A stretch of DNA of 64,000 nt from positions 1,860,001-1,924,000 of the forward strand of contig NZ_CP017641.1 of NCBI RefSeq assembly GCF_001983935.1. The letters run 5' to 3'. This DNA is from Fuerstiella marisgermanici (lineage in GTDB: Bacteria; Planctomycetota; Planctomycetia; Planctomycetales; Planctomycetaceae). Of this stretch, positions 1 to 8,889 are shown in pieces. Positions within the stretch are counted from its first letter, which is position 1, and the number at the start of each line of letters is the position of its first letter. The position numbers and the translations under genes are program-made. The notes beneath the pieces are model-generated. The model did not search any database, was not told where the DNA came from, and saw only the letters and a list, made by a program, of their open reading frames with translations.

Positions 1-99
1 ACAGTCAGTTTCGGACAAGCACTGCGTGAATGAACACGACCAACCAAAGCTGCTGGCTACGGGGAGGAATTCAGACAAGAAGGGCGCCCATCAGCGTTG

Positions 100-464
100 T
101 CATAACAACGCCGCCCCGGCTCTGGCAAAATTGAACTGCCAGAACACATTCAGTTGCTCGGGAACCGTGAAGATGATGTGAACGTGCTCACAGGGAAGAA
201 GCTGCTGAGTTAATCGAGCCAACCATTCCGCTCGCTTGCCACCCTGGTACGGGGACAGGAGCGGTGTCGGCAGGAGTTGTATTTGATGTGGCAGATGTGC
301 CCACACTGACAGCGTTCGAGGCGAGCCCCAAGTCGACTCGTGCGGCAGTCGACAATCCGTGACGCGGCACGCTTCACGTCCGCTCGCAAACGACGGTAAC
401 GACTCCAGCCAGGATAAAACCGGCGGATGGTTGAGCAAACAGAATCGGTCTCCACGCTCTTCAC
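100..464 (-). pseudogene. IS91-family transposase remnant (frameshifted N-terminal part)
   Basis: Two overlapping minus-strand frames together give the N-terminal zinc-binding part of an IS91-type HUH transposase. One frame has the ACR-like run DCRTSRLGARLERCQCGH followed by YNSCRHRSCP. The other continues with QGGKRAEWLARL and then the characteristic IFTVPEQLN. The switch of frame occurs right after RHRSCP, where family members read CPxCQ, so a one-base indel is the simplest explanation. Only about 120 codons remain: the HUH and tyrosine motifs are missing, and homology fades near position 100. It is the left-most of three IS91-like transposase copies in the window and the most degraded. Confidence 0.75.
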
Positions 465-1064
465 GCCTGGAACACCTCTACGGCAAAGCCGTCCTGTTCA
501 ACGCCGACCATCAGCCGGTTGTGGCGGTTGATGATCCACCTGATTGCGGGCCGACCACAACTCGGCTGCATGGTGGTACGCCTGGCATGGCGTGTGTTTT
601 ATGGGGTGCAAGTCCCCTGTACGAGAATGGAGGTCTTGTGGATTAATGGTACATCCATTGAGCTGCTTGAATCAAGTACGAGACGAGGGCAACTGCGGGG
701 AGGTAACGAACCGTGGGGAGGAAGCCTGCGAATGCGCCGTTAAGCTGACACTCAACAGTCGTCGTCAGTCGCATCTTCGTCAAAGCTGCGAGGTTACGAA
801 CAGAAATCGGATACAAGGCCGGTGCGGACAGGTGAGTGAGCCAATCATCACGAAACCGTCTCCGTTCATCCGCATTGGTAAATCCGGAGCTTGTGCAGCG
901 AAAGTCACACGCCTTATCCAGGGAGATCCGTCGTTCGTATCTGTTAGAAGAGCTTGCTCAAAGGCAGAGCGATTCGTGGTCAACACGTTTCGTGATCGAC
1001 GGAAGTCAGCAGAGGTCGTAGTACTGTTTCGTCACACACCACTGACGACAGGAAGGACCGAACG

Positions 1065-2492
1065 ATGAATTCCAGGGAGGAGTCTTCGACCAACTCGACA
1101 CGAGGTGGGTGGTCTGCTCGGCAGACAAATCCAGTTCCCCGAACGGGGATGACCGCGTCGGCGTCGGACAAGCAGCCAGCCCTGAACGACCGTGGTTCCA
1201 CGGTCGAACGTTTGTTTCCAGAGATGATGATGGAAGCCGTCGTTGATGAATCCAACATGGAACGCGCCTGGCAGAAAGTCCGGTCGAACCGCGGAGCCCC
1301 TGGCCCCGACGGCATCACGCTGGATGAATTTCTGACATGGTTCCGACCACGCTGGGAACTCATCCGACGACAGCTTCTCGACGGCACGTATCGACCTTCA
1401 CCGGTGCGACGCGTGACCATCGACAAGCCGGATGGCGGCACACGGCAGCTCGGTATTCCGAACGTGCTGGACCGCGTGATTCAACAGGCCATCCTGCAGA
1501 TTCTGACGCCCGTGTTCGATCCGCACTTCAGCGATTCGAGCCACGGGTTTCGCCCCAACCGATCCGCTCACGGAGCCATGCAACAGGTTCAGCGGACGAT
1601 CAAGGCAGGCGGCAAGTTCGTGGTGGATATGGACCTTTCAAAATTCTTTGATCGAGTCAACCACGACGTGCTGATGAACCGAATCGCTCTTCGCGTTTCG
1701 GATTCACTGCTGCTGAAACTGATCGGCCGTTACCTGCGAGCGGGCGTGATCGTGGACGGCGAACTGCAACCGAGTACCGAAGGAACGCCACAAGGTGGCC
1801 CGCTGTCTCCGCTACTTGCCAACATCCTGCTGGATGATCTGGACAAGGAACTGGAACAACGCGGTCTGCCGTTCGTGCGTTACGCTGACGACTTCGTGAT
1901 CTTCACGAAGTCTGAACGTGCCGCGCGTCGAGTGTTCCGATCGGTGCAGCGTTTTCTGACCGAACGTCTTCGTCTTGTTGTTAACGAAACGAAGAGCAAA
2001 GTGGTGCCGTGGCAGGAACTTGAGTTTCTTGGGTTCTGTGTTCGCGGTCGCTACTTTCGGATCAGGCTGAGTGACAAATCGCTTCAGCGTTTCAAGCGTC
2101 GCATTCGAGAACTCACCGGTCGCAGCTGGGGAGTTTCGATGGAACGTCGCTTGAGTGAACTGCGAAGTTATCTTCGCGGCTGGGCGGGTTACTTCTGCCT
2201 GGCGATGGAGTTGAAACTGTTCGATAGGCTCGACCAGTGGATCCGTCGTCGGATACGCATGTGCTTCTGGAAGCGGTGGCGACACGCTCGCACACGCAGC
2301 CGAGAACTCGTGCGTTTAGGGGTTCCCCGTCGACAGGCGATTCGTCATGCGAAAAGTCGCAAGAGCTACTGGCACATGGCCAAGACCATCGCCAGCGGTG
2401 TGGGCTTTACGAACGCGCTGCTCGTGGAATTGGGTCTATTAAGCCTGAAACACCTCTGGAACGAACTGGCTCCACTTCGTCGAACCGCCTGA
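1065..2492 (+). CDS. ltrA: Group II intron reverse transcriptase/maturase (outer intron)
   Basis: This is a 475-residue retron-type reverse transcriptase of the LtrA family. It would copy intron RNA into DNA during retrohoming and help the intron RNA fold for splicing. RT blocks are clear: GAPGPDG near residue 78, the HGFRPNRSAH block, DLSKFFDRVNHD, GTPQGGPLSPLLANI, and the catalytic YADDFVIF at about residue 273. A maturase (X/GIIM) domain fills the C-terminal third, with LRGWAGYF and the ending GLLSLKHLWNEL. No HNH endonuclease zinc motif follows, so the protein is of the endonuclease-less type. The stop codon lies inside the 5' strand of domain V (the TGA of CCTGATG), an unusually tight overlap. 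The frame is intact even though the host intron is disrupted. Confidence 0.95.
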   Translation: MNSREESSTNSTRGGWSARQTNPVPRTGMTASASDKQPALNDRGSTVERLFPEMMMEAVVDESNMERAWQKVRSNRGAPGPDGITLDEFLTWFRPRWELIRRQLLDGTYRPSPVRRVTIDKPDGGTRQLGIPNVLDRVIQQAILQILTPVFDPHFSDSSHGFRPNRSAHGAMQQVQRTIKAGGKFVVDMDLSKFFDRVNHDVLMNRIALRVSDSLLLKLIGRYLRAGVIVDGELQPSTEGTPQGGPLSPLLANILLDDLDKELEQRGLPFVRYADDFVIFTKSERAARRVFRSVQRFLTERLRLVVNETKSKVVPWQELEFLGFCVRGRYFRIRLSDKSLQRFKRRIRELTGRSWGVSMERRLSELRSYLRGWAGYFCLAMELKLFDRLDQWIRRRIRMCFWKRWRHARTRSRELVRLGVPRRQAIRHAKSRKSYWHMAKTIASGVGFTNALLVELGLLSLKHLWNELAPLRRTA

Positions 2493-2494
2493 TG
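2482..2494 (+). ncRNA. Domain V of outer intron, 5' strand
   Basis: GAACCGCCTGATG is the 5' half of the catalytic domain V. Its partner strand is not adjacent: it lies at 4550-4573, on the far side of the inner intron. The pairing of ACCGCCTGA with TCA-GGTGGT (one G-T wobble) and the completed TGCG tip show that the two pieces were once contiguous. Confidence 0.8.
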
Positions 2495-2615
2495 GGCGAG
2501 TAGGATGGCGTCTTTCGGGTTTAGGATGCGGTTTGTGTTCCCTGTTGGCCACCCGTTTCCTCTGGTGGTGTCACAATATTTTATCCGTGTCCGATTGTAC
2601 GCTCAACCCCTCTCA

Positions 2616-2648
2616 GAACCGGACGTGCGCCGTTAACGCATCCGGCTC
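2616..2648 (-). ncRNA. Domain V of inner group II intron
   Basis: The 33-nt minus-strand segment folds as GAGCCGGA / TCCGGTTC at the base, TGCG / CGCA at the tip, and a two-base CG bulge on the 3' side, the canonical form of group II domain V. It lies 26 bp downstream of the reverse transcriptase stop codon, the normal distance. No stem defect is visible, so the inner intron RNA may still be catalytically competent. Confidence 0.85.
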
Positions 2649-2673
2649 CCGACCATCACTTGTCACCCGGTCA

Positions 2674-4245
2674 TCACTTTGGCTGTATCGCAATCAGGTC
2701 AGTCAGCTTCGAAGGAGATGCCAGGGGAAAGCGAGCTATGTACGCATCGAACTGAGGCCAGGTCTTTGACTTCCTCTGCGAACGACGATTGAGCCAGCGG
2801 AAGGCCAGCTGCTTTGCTGCCTGGCGGAATTTCATCAGTTGGGACCAATTGTCATTGATTCCATAGTACTGATAATGGCCACGCAGCTTCGCATTCAACT
2901 TCGCCCAGACTTCGGACAAAGGTGTCGTCAGATTCCGTCGGAACCAATGCTTCAGATCGCCTACCTTAGCTCGGTATTTCTTACTGGCTGTCTTCCGTTT
3001 CGGCTTGAACTTTCCCGCACGACTCAGGCCGCAGTAATGAGTGAAGCCGAGGAAGTCGAACGTCGCGGGAGCCCCTTCGCCAAGACGCTGGCAATCGCGT
3101 CTCGCAAAGCGGCCGAACCGCAGCAGTTTAGTCTTCTCTTCGGCCAGCTCCAGCGAGTATCGGGCCAGTCGCTTCGGTAGCACATCCTGAAAGCGTCTCG
3201 CGTCAGACTCCAGTTCGAACGCACAAATGAAGTCGTCCGCGAAGCGGACAATGTACGATTCACCTCGCATACGCGGCTGCACATCCCGGTCGAACCATTG
3301 GTCCAGGACGTAATGCAAATACACGTTCGCTAATAACGGTGAAAGAACCGAGCCTTGCGGAACACCTTCGTCAGTGTTACGGCGACGACCTTCGATCATC
3401 ACACCGGACTTCAGAAAGCGCTGGATCAGGGCCAATAGCTTCGGATCGGAAATCCGCTTTTGTAGCAGTTCGAGCAAACGTTCATGACAAACGTTATCGA
3501 AGAAGCCACGGATATCCGCGTCCGAAATCCAGCTCACTTTCCGGGTCGCGATGGTTTGACCGTGCACACTTAAAGCCTGGTGGCATGACCGTCCCGGACG
3601 GAAACCATAGGAAGTCTCACAGAAGTCGACTTCGTAGATCCGTTCCAGAATCATCACGACCGCACGTTGTACGATCTTGTCTTCCACACTGGCGATACCC
3701 AGCGGTCTGGTCTTGCCATTCCCTTTCGGAATGTCACGACGAAGACTGGGCTGAGGCCGATACGCACCACGGTGTAATCTGGTTAACAGGTCGTGCAGGT
3801 TGTCCCGCAGATTCGACTCGTATTGATCCACCGTGACACCGTCGACTCCGGGTGCCTTGCCTCGCTTGAGCTTGCGAAACGCATACCACAGCAACTCGTA
3901 ATTGAGCAGCGAAAAGAGGTTGTTAAACGCCTCTTCAGAGTACGTTTCCGCGCGTTGGGTGATGCGATCCAGTCGATCAAGCACCGGTGATCCGCCACTG
4001 AGTGCGGTCGGTGTATCGCTGGAGTCGCGTGATGGCCTGGCGGCCTTCCCTGCACCCGCATTACCGGGCTTCAATTCACGCGATTGGTCTTCGCGCTTCA
4101 ACGGTACTATGCCGCCATCCGACTTCCCAGAGTCGTCTGCACTCCTTGCCTTTTCAGCTTGTACGTGCATACTCGTTTCGTCGTGATTGGACGTCACGTC
4201 GAACAAGAACAGCTGGGATCTCACTGGTTGCTTCATTGGCATCAT
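2674..4245 (-). CDS. ltrA: Group II intron reverse transcriptase/maturase (inner intron)
   Basis: This is a reverse transcriptase/maturase of about 523 residues, counted from the MMPMKQPV start; the frame stays open upstream to 4359. RT blocks include KAPGVDGVTV, DIPKGNGKTRPLGI, YGFRPGRSCH, DADIRGFFDNV and GVPQGSVLSPLLANVYLHY. The catalytic box is FADDF rather than YADD, a variant tolerated in this family. A maturase domain follows, with LRGHYQYYGI and WLNRRSQ near the C-terminus, and there is no HNH motif. Sequence and domain V differ clearly from the outer intron, so this is an unrelated lineage that landed in it, not a self-copy. Confidence 0.93.
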   Translation of the reverse strand: MMPMKQPVRSQLFLFDVTSNHDETSMHVQAEKARSADDSGKSDGGIVPLKREDQSRELKPGNAGAGKAARPSRDSSDTPTALSGGSPVLDRLDRITQRAETYSEEAFNNLFSLLNYELLWYAFRKLKRGKAPGVDGVTVDQYESNLRDNLHDLLTRLHRGAYRPQPSLRRDIPKGNGKTRPLGIASVEDKIVQRAVVMILERIYEVDFCETSYGFRPGRSCHQALSVHGQTIATRKVSWISDADIRGFFDNVCHERLLELLQKRISDPKLLALIQRFLKSGVMIEGRRRNTDEGVPQGSVLSPLLANVYLHYVLDQWFDRDVQPRMRGESYIVRFADDFICAFELESDARRFQDVLPKRLARYSLELAEEKTKLLRFGRFARRDCQRLGEGAPATFDFLGFTHYCGLSRAGKFKPKRKTASKKYRAKVGDLKHWFRRNLTTPLSEVWAKLNAKLRGHYQYYGINDNWSQLMKFRQAAKQLAFRWLNRRSQRKSKTWPQFDAYIARFPLASPSKLTDLIAIQPK

Positions 4246-4549
4246 GTGTAGCGCGATCGTGGCCTTCGACCCCGGGTCTCCGAGCTTCGCTCGCCAAAAC
4301 GCGAAACTCAGTGTTGCCTTTAGCAGGTCCGAATGCCTGGGCAGATACCGAGAAAACATGCATTTCGGGGCTCAATACCATTCACGGTTTGGGCGGCCAG
4401 CCCAGTCCATTCGTCCTCACTACCTTTCTGTGTACGCTTCAACGCAACTGTTACCAGTGACGCTGCAACACTCGATACCGGGCCTCAGGCTAAGAGTTAC
4501 CCGGACGGGATTCGCACCCGCTTGTCAATAAACCATTTCCAGTTCGCTC

Positions 4550-4607
4550 CGGACCCGCATGTCAGGTGGTGTGGGGAGGGTCACCGGAAACGGTGGCTCT
4601 TACCCGA
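4550..4607 (+). ncRNA. Domain V 3' strand, domain VI and 3' end of outer intron
   Basis: CGGACCCGCATG-TCAGGTGGTGTG completes the domain V begun at 2482-2494. It is followed by a TCACCggaaaCGGTGG hairpin that fits a short domain VI and by the 3' terminal CTTACCCGATT. The exact last base (4605-4609) is not fixed. Confidence 0.7.
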
Positions 4608-4639
4608 TTTGGTATCCGCCGTTTTCCGCTGGCGTATCG

Positions 4640-5297
4640 TCAAACTTCGGTTGGTCTTGATTCGACTTCCAATTCTGGTTTCCGGTCCAGCAACGTCCGG
4701 AAAAATGACTCCAGATCAGACTTCTCAAAGAAAGCCAGGGTGCCGATCCAGTGAACTTGCTTTCCGTCTTGTTTTGTTAGGGTCAAACTATGGTCTCGCA
4801 ATTGTTGGCGAGCTTCGGCTGCTCCCCGGATGGTCGCAGCTGCCCTTCCCGGGCGAGTTGCCAAGACAGCTGCTTTCTCCAATGTGGAAGCATATCGCTC
4901 CATTGCGACCTTGAACTGTCCTGACGAGATACCTTTTAGTTCCGCCAGTTTGACGCAGGAAATTCCGAAGCAGACATGTTCCTGGTTGATCGACAGCCGT
5001 TTTTCTCCGGTGTAGCCGGTTTAGCATCCATTCGAGAGACAAGAATGGTCCGGCGATCAACACAATCGTACACACCCACCAGACTGGATCTTTATAGAGT
5101 GGGGCGGGACGGCCGAAAACCTTGGCACACACAAGTATGGAAAGCACAACGCCACCGAAGAAGATGACCGTCTTCAGGATATCCGAGCCAAGTGCCCCAG
5201 CCGATGCAAGCTGACGACATTTGCTTCGTGGTATCGGTTCCCAAGTCGAATTCAACCGGGACGTCTCGGAATCCATAACTATTTCCATTTGGTTCAA
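4640..5297 (-). pseudogene. Small membrane protein gene with a one-base frameshift
   Basis: The first frame (from 5297) gives a soluble N-terminus and two transmembrane segments (DILKTVIFFGGVVLSILVCA and WWVCTIVLIAGPFLSL), ending in WMLNRLHRRK. The natural continuation is in another frame: RLSINQEHVCFGISCVKLAE, then a helical stretch and an EVESRPTEV end. The frames meet at a run of five A on the minus strand (TTTTT at 5000-5004); removing one base joins them into one protein of about 218 residues. The family is not recognised. The C-terminal half would face the cytoplasm. The lesion may be a homopolymer sequencing error or a true mutation. It sits just beyond the 3' end of the outer intron. 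Confidence 0.55.
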
Positions 5298-5723
5298 TGC
5301 GAGTTCGTCGACCGTTTAGGAGCCGAACACCGGTGCAACCCGGCGTTGGGCAACGGCTGTTTGTCAGTCGGCTAACGAATTGCGATCTATGCGGCGGCAG
5401 GTAAGCCGACTCATAGATCGTGCGTTGAACTTTTCCGCTTCGTGTGCGGAGGACGAGGGCAGGCTACGCAGTCAGTCGCCCTCGCGAATTCAATGACGTC
5501 ACTGAACTCTGTTCAGGAGTCAGCATAGCCCGAGGGTGACTCGTTGTCATTACCAAAGGGCCGCCGATCAGTGGACCGGTTTGTCCAATTGGCCGTGTCT
5601 GCGGAATCACACCGATTGTCATGTCGCGACACAACGCCACACATACGGCGATGCGCAGCAGCGACGAATTCGGCAGCGGGATACGAGCGAATGGAAGGCC
5701 GTTCACGTTGTCGAAGAAGTCGT
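5298..5723. other. Non-coding stretch next to the IS91-like module
   Basis: No convincing gene is seen. The stretch lies beyond the C-terminal end of the minus-strand IS91-like transposase and probably contains that element's terminus, but no end sequence could be fixed. Confidence 0.4.
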
Positions 5724-7039
5724 TCATCCGGGACGCTCCCGAAACGTGTTCCACGCGGGACAGTCTGGTCCCGAGAAGATGTCTCGCCAGCTTGTCCGGT
5801 GCACTCGCTCAGTCAATTCCAACTCGCCGCCGCACGTTGAACAACGTCGTCCGGGAAACTCATCGTTCGTTTCGACGAACACGTCTTCCGCTGTGGGAGT
5901 GTCGTTCGTTGTTGCGTCGTCAACAGCCTGTCGCAGGCGACGACACTCCGCCACGTAACGTTTGAGATGATGATTGCTCCACCCACCGTAGCCGCGCGTC
6001 TTCGTGAAGCCGCGCGGAAGAATGTGCAGGCACCAGCGACGAACGAACGCCTGCGCAGGAAGTTCGACGTCTTCAACCTCATCACTGCCGCCATGCCGGG
6101 AGCCCGTTCGCGCCGTGAAGGTCACCCTGCCGCGTTCGTAGTTCACCAGCCGAGCGTCCGAAATCGGACCGCCTGTCAGATACCGAGCCAGATACTTCAC
6201 GATATCCTGCGGCTGCGATGCTTCCGTCGGCGGAGGCTGGATGTAGGTCACCCACGACGTCTTCTCCAGTGGTGCCAGAAATGCTTCGAACTCCGCCTTA
6301 TCCTGCAGGTGAGCCCAGTCGCCGGTCAACCGGAGTTCTCCTTTCGCGTGCAGTCAACGAAGACCGGCCAGGAACTGTTCGCGAAATTCGAAGCGAAGAT
6401 CATCGGCGTCGACCAGCCACCATCGCGTCGAACGTTCGTGTCGTGGAGGAACCGAATTCTTCCAGGTGCCGGGATTTGTCAGGGATGGTCCGCCGCCCGG
6501 CACGACCGCATGGACATGCACGTGAGCATCCAGGTGTTGGTTCCACGTGTGCAGCACCATCGCCGCGGCAGCTTCGTAAGCCTGTTCGTCTTCGAGCACT
6601 GTTTTGAGCGACTTCCACGCCGCGTGAAACAGCAGATTGAAGATCACTCGGCGGTTGCCCAGGGCCAGCGACGACAACTGCTCCGGGAGCGTGAAGACAA
6701 CTTGATAGTAGTTCACTCCGTCGACGATCCTCTTCATCGCCGAATCCACCCATGCCGCGCGAGACGCGCCGCGACACTGAGGGCAGTGGCGGTCGCCGCA
6801 CGAATTCGCAATACGAATGCCTGTATCGCATTGCGAACACCAGTGCCACGATGCGCCCAGCGCCGCCGTGCGACACACCGAAATCTTCGACAGCACACTC
6901 TGCACCTGACGCACCGCCTGTCCCGGGTTCCCACGAACGAATTCTGCCGCGTTGTCCTTCAGGATGTCGATGACGCCGGGACGCCCCGGCAGGCGATGGC
7001 GTGGATTGTCGCTTTTGTAAGTGACATCGCAACCGCCGA
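5724..7039 (-). pseudogene. IS91-like HUH transposase with one in-frame stop (module 1)
   Basis: Minus-strand frame with the full IS91 architecture: VIDILKDNAAEF N-terminus, a zinc finger (CSQCDTG ... CGDRHCPQC), FTLPEQL, the HUH motif in DAHVHVHAVVPGGG, FREQFLAGLR, then a TGA at 6354-6356. The same frame continues LHAKGELRLTGDW and reaches the tyrosine motif in VKYLARYLTGGPISD, ending with a C-terminal zinc-binding CSTCGGE. The stop replaces what is probably CGA (Arg), so one C-to-T change breaks the gene. The start codon is not evident: no ATG or GTG lies in frame just after the integrase stop, and the upstream ATG at 7039 is in another frame. It directly follows the tyrosine recombinase gene, as in module 2. 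Confidence 0.8.
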
Positions 7040-7045
7040 CATCGG

Positions 7046-7981
7046 TTAATCTGTCGTCGGTTTCCTGCCGTCCGAGCGGACGCTCACATCCGCTGCGCCC
7101 GGTGCCGCCCATCCCGGAAGTTGTCTCACCGGCAGCCAGTCCGCCGGACTGGGCACGCTGTTCAGATGCAGGCGTCGCACATGCAGATACTTCATCGTCG
7201 TTGAAAAGCTTTTGTGACCCAGCAGGCGACTGATCGCCAGCAGATCGACTCCCGCTTCCAGCAGGTGAGTCGCAAAGCTGTGGCGCATCGTGTGTGGCGT
7301 GATGTTGCGTTCGATGCCCGCTCGTGCTGTCGAAGCTTTGATCACTTTTTGAATGGTGGTCGGAGCCAGAGGAACATCCCTGGTTCGTCCGGGAAACAGA
7401 TATGTCACCGGACGATACTGCTTCCAGTACTCGCGAAGTTCTTTCAGCAGTCTCGGCGACAACGGCACGCGTCGTTCCTTCGCTCCTTTGCCGCAGGTCA
7501 CTCGCAGCTGCATTCGCTGGCTGTCGATGTCGGCAATCTTCAGGTGAGCCGCCTCGTTCAGCCGCAGCCCGGCCGAATAGAGAGTCAGTAGAAAAGTCCG
7601 ATGTTTGATATTCGTCGTACATTCGATCAGCCGAGAAACTTCTTCCCCGCTGAGAACTTCCGGAAGGGTCTTCGGGCGCTTGTCGAACGGCACCATCTTC
7701 ACCACCCACTCGCGAGGGTACGTGTGGCGGTACAGAAAACGTAGGCCACACACGGCCTGATTGAAGGAGCTCCAGCCAACTTTCCTCACTTCGATGAGGT
7801 GCAGTTGAAACGATCGCACGTCTTCGGCGGACGCCTGTTCCGGTGACTTGCCGAGAAACTCGGCGAAGCGGCCGACATGATACGTGTAGGCGTCAATGGT
7901 CGCCTGAGCAAAGTTGCGCAGCTTCATATCATCGGCCATGCGTTTCGTGAGCACAGTTGTGCGAGATTGCCAGGGCGTCAT
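7046..7981 (-). CDS. Tyrosine recombinase (module 1)
   Basis: This 311-residue phage-type integrase cuts and rejoins DNA through a tyrosine-phosphate intermediate. It has an N-terminal SAM-like core-binding domain (about residues 10-95, with YTYHVGRFAEFLG) and a catalytic domain with all expected residues: Arg in SAGLRLNEA, Lys in GKGAKERR, HxxR in HTMRHSFATH, His in LGHKSFSTT and Tyr in MKYLHV. The ATG at 7981 was chosen because the core-binding domain begins just after it; an upstream extension to 8122 lacks family similarity. The gene ends right before the transposase frame, so the two are probably co-expressed. Integrase plus HUH transposase pairing is known for a subset of IS91-like elements; what each enzyme contributes to movement is not established. 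Confidence 0.92.
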   Translation of the reverse strand: MTPWQSRTTVLTKRMADDMKLRNFAQATIDAYTYHVGRFAEFLGKSPEQASAEDVRSFQLHLIEVRKVGWSSFNQAVCGLRFLYRHTYPREWVVKMVPFDKRPKTLPEVLSGEEVSRLIECTTNIKHRTFLLTLYSAGLRLNEAAHLKIADIDSQRMQLRVTCGKGAKERRVPLSPRLLKELREYWKQYRPVTYLFPGRTRDVPLAPTTIQKVIKASTARAGIERNITPHTMRHSFATHLLEAGVDLLAISRLLGHKSFSTTMKYLHVRRLHLNSVPSPADWLPVRQLPGWAAPGAADVSVRSDGRKPTTD

Positions 7982-8107
7982 GGTGGTCACTTTCTGAGTG
8001 AAGGAAGAGTTACCGCGTGATGGAAAATCACACGCGAGCTGTTCACACAGAATGCCACAGCATCCAGACAACGCGACCTGTTTCGTTATGAACAATCGCT
8101 GAAGCCA

Positions 8108-8142
8108 TGTGCGATCGCACACCCAACCTGGAAATTCCAGGC
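8108..8142. promoter_or_regulatory. Two palindromes upstream of integrase 1
   Basis: TGTGCGATCGCACA (8108-8121) and CCTGGAAATTCCAGG (8128-8142) are perfect palindromes, followed by more CCTGGAA-type copies up to about 8190. They lie upstream of the integrase 1 gene. They could be an operator, a recombinase binding site or part of an element end; the sequence does not decide. Confidence 0.35.
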
Positions 8143-8352
8143 GACCTGGAACTTCGTCACGACCTGGCCAGCGCGGAAGACCTGGAAATCCGTCAAAAGA
8201 GGACCATCAACAAGTCAGCACAGTCAACATGCTCAAGACGATCAGCACACGAAGCGGTTAAGTTCAACGAAATGCGTAACTGGGCGGCGACGCTACGCGT
8301 TGATTTCAGATTCCGCCGGATTCGCCGTTCCGGTCCAAAAAACACCCGTACG

Positions 8353-8889
8353 TTATCCAGGAATCCATCCGACCCAGACACTCTCTATGTTTACATCGCC
8401 GAAGTGCGCCGTTGCACCCGTCGTGGTGTGCGTTATTGTCATGTTTCTCAAAACAGCGGAAATTTTGTGAGTCGCATTCGACAGATGCGCCGGCGGTTTA
8501 CCGGCTGTGCGACTGATGCTGACGCTTCCGCCAGTGACCGTCCATTTGGCAATCGGCTCCGGGTCTCCGCCGACATCGTCGCAAAAATATTCGCCGGCCG
8601 GTTGCCCAAACTGATACACCTCAACTTCAACACCAGTCGCCTTTGGCCCCAGAACAATTTCCGTCGGCTCGTCCGACAGTTCGATCTGGTCTTCGTCTAC
8701 TCTGAGCACGACGGCCAATGTGCGAGCCTGGTTGAACCGGTAAGCAGTGAAGTGACCACACCCTCCCGACGCGCCAGTGACACTTGTGCCTTCCGGTGGC
8801 ACTGAAGAATTTGCACACCCCAGTGTGAGCAGCCATAGCAACAACGCAAAGGTGAATCGAGAATGGCTGTTTGTCGGTGTTGTCGTCAT
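8353..8889 (-). CDS. Predicted lipoprotein between the two recombinase modules
   Basis: This 178-residue protein starts with a lipoprotein signal (FTFALLLWLLTLGC, lipobox LTLGC at about residues 24-28), so it should be lipid-anchored. The mature part reads as beta-rich, with no recognised domain. The ATG at 8889 is preferred over the open upstream ATG because it places the signal peptide at the N-terminus. It is flanked on both sides by the divergent integrase-transposase modules and is either cargo or the old host gene between two insertions. Function unknown. Confidence 0.65.
   Translation of the reverse strand: MTTTPTNSHSRFTFALLLWLLTLGCANSSVPPEGTSVTGASGGCGHFTAYRFNQARTLAVVLRVDEDQIELSDEPTEIVLGPKATGVEVEVYQFGQPAGEYFCDDVGGDPEPIAKWTVTGGSVSISRTAGKPPAHLSNATHKISAVLRNMTITHTTTGATAHFGDVNIESVWVGWIPG

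Larger units (their letters stand above)
2495..4549 (-). mobile_element. Inner group II intron, antisense, inserted in domain V of the outer intron
   Basis: The outer limits are fixed by the two halves of the outer domain V. Read on the minus strand, the element begins GAGCGAACTGG at 4549 (compare the GUGYG consensus) and has a domain I-like GGGTGCGAATCCCG near 4508-4521. It encodes its own reverse transcriptase and has an intact domain V at 2648-2616. The 3' end is unclear: about 120 nt separate domain V from the junction at 2495, longer than a normal domain VI. This could be a 3' extension or extra inserted DNA. Because it is antisense to the outer intron, it cannot splice out of the outer transcript. 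Confidence 0.75.
592..4607 (+). mobile_element. Outer group II intron, interrupted in domain V
   Basis: The element encodes a reverse transcriptase/maturase (1065-2492) and ends in a domain V that is intact only when 2482-2494 is joined to 4550-4573. The joined sequence folds as a domain V helix with a TGCG/CGCA tip stem, a two-base TG bulge on the 3' side and a GAACCGCC/GGTGGTGTG base. A domain VI-like hairpin and a typical TACCCGATT-like 3' end follow near 4600-4607. A plausible 5' end is the GTGTG at 592-596, placed just after a small ACGCC/GGCGT hairpin, and the GGGGTGCAAGTCCCC stretch near 603-617 fits domain I. The 5' boundary is approximate. Insertion of the second intron should abolish splicing, because domain V is the catalytic core. 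Confidence 0.75.

Noticed and set aside
2558-2571. CTGGTGGTGT at 2561-2571 as the domain V 3' strand of the outer intron
   Set aside because: It pairs only with ACCGCC and leaves a 70-nt loop; the 4550-4573 strand gives a complete 34-nt domain V with tip stem and bulge.
5967-7049. 360-codon plus-strand frame opposite the IS91-like transposase
   Set aside because: Exact antisense shadow of the transposase gene, Arg-rich.
7046-7751. The long N-terminal extension of the module 1 transposase frame, overlapping the integrase gene
   Set aside because: It is the antisense-free shadow of the integrase in another frame; IS91 similarity begins only near VIDILKDN at about 6975.
8107-8805. 232-codon plus-strand frame opposite the lipoprotein gene
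   Set aside because: Arg/Cys-rich translation without family features; the minus-strand frame has a clear lipobox signal.
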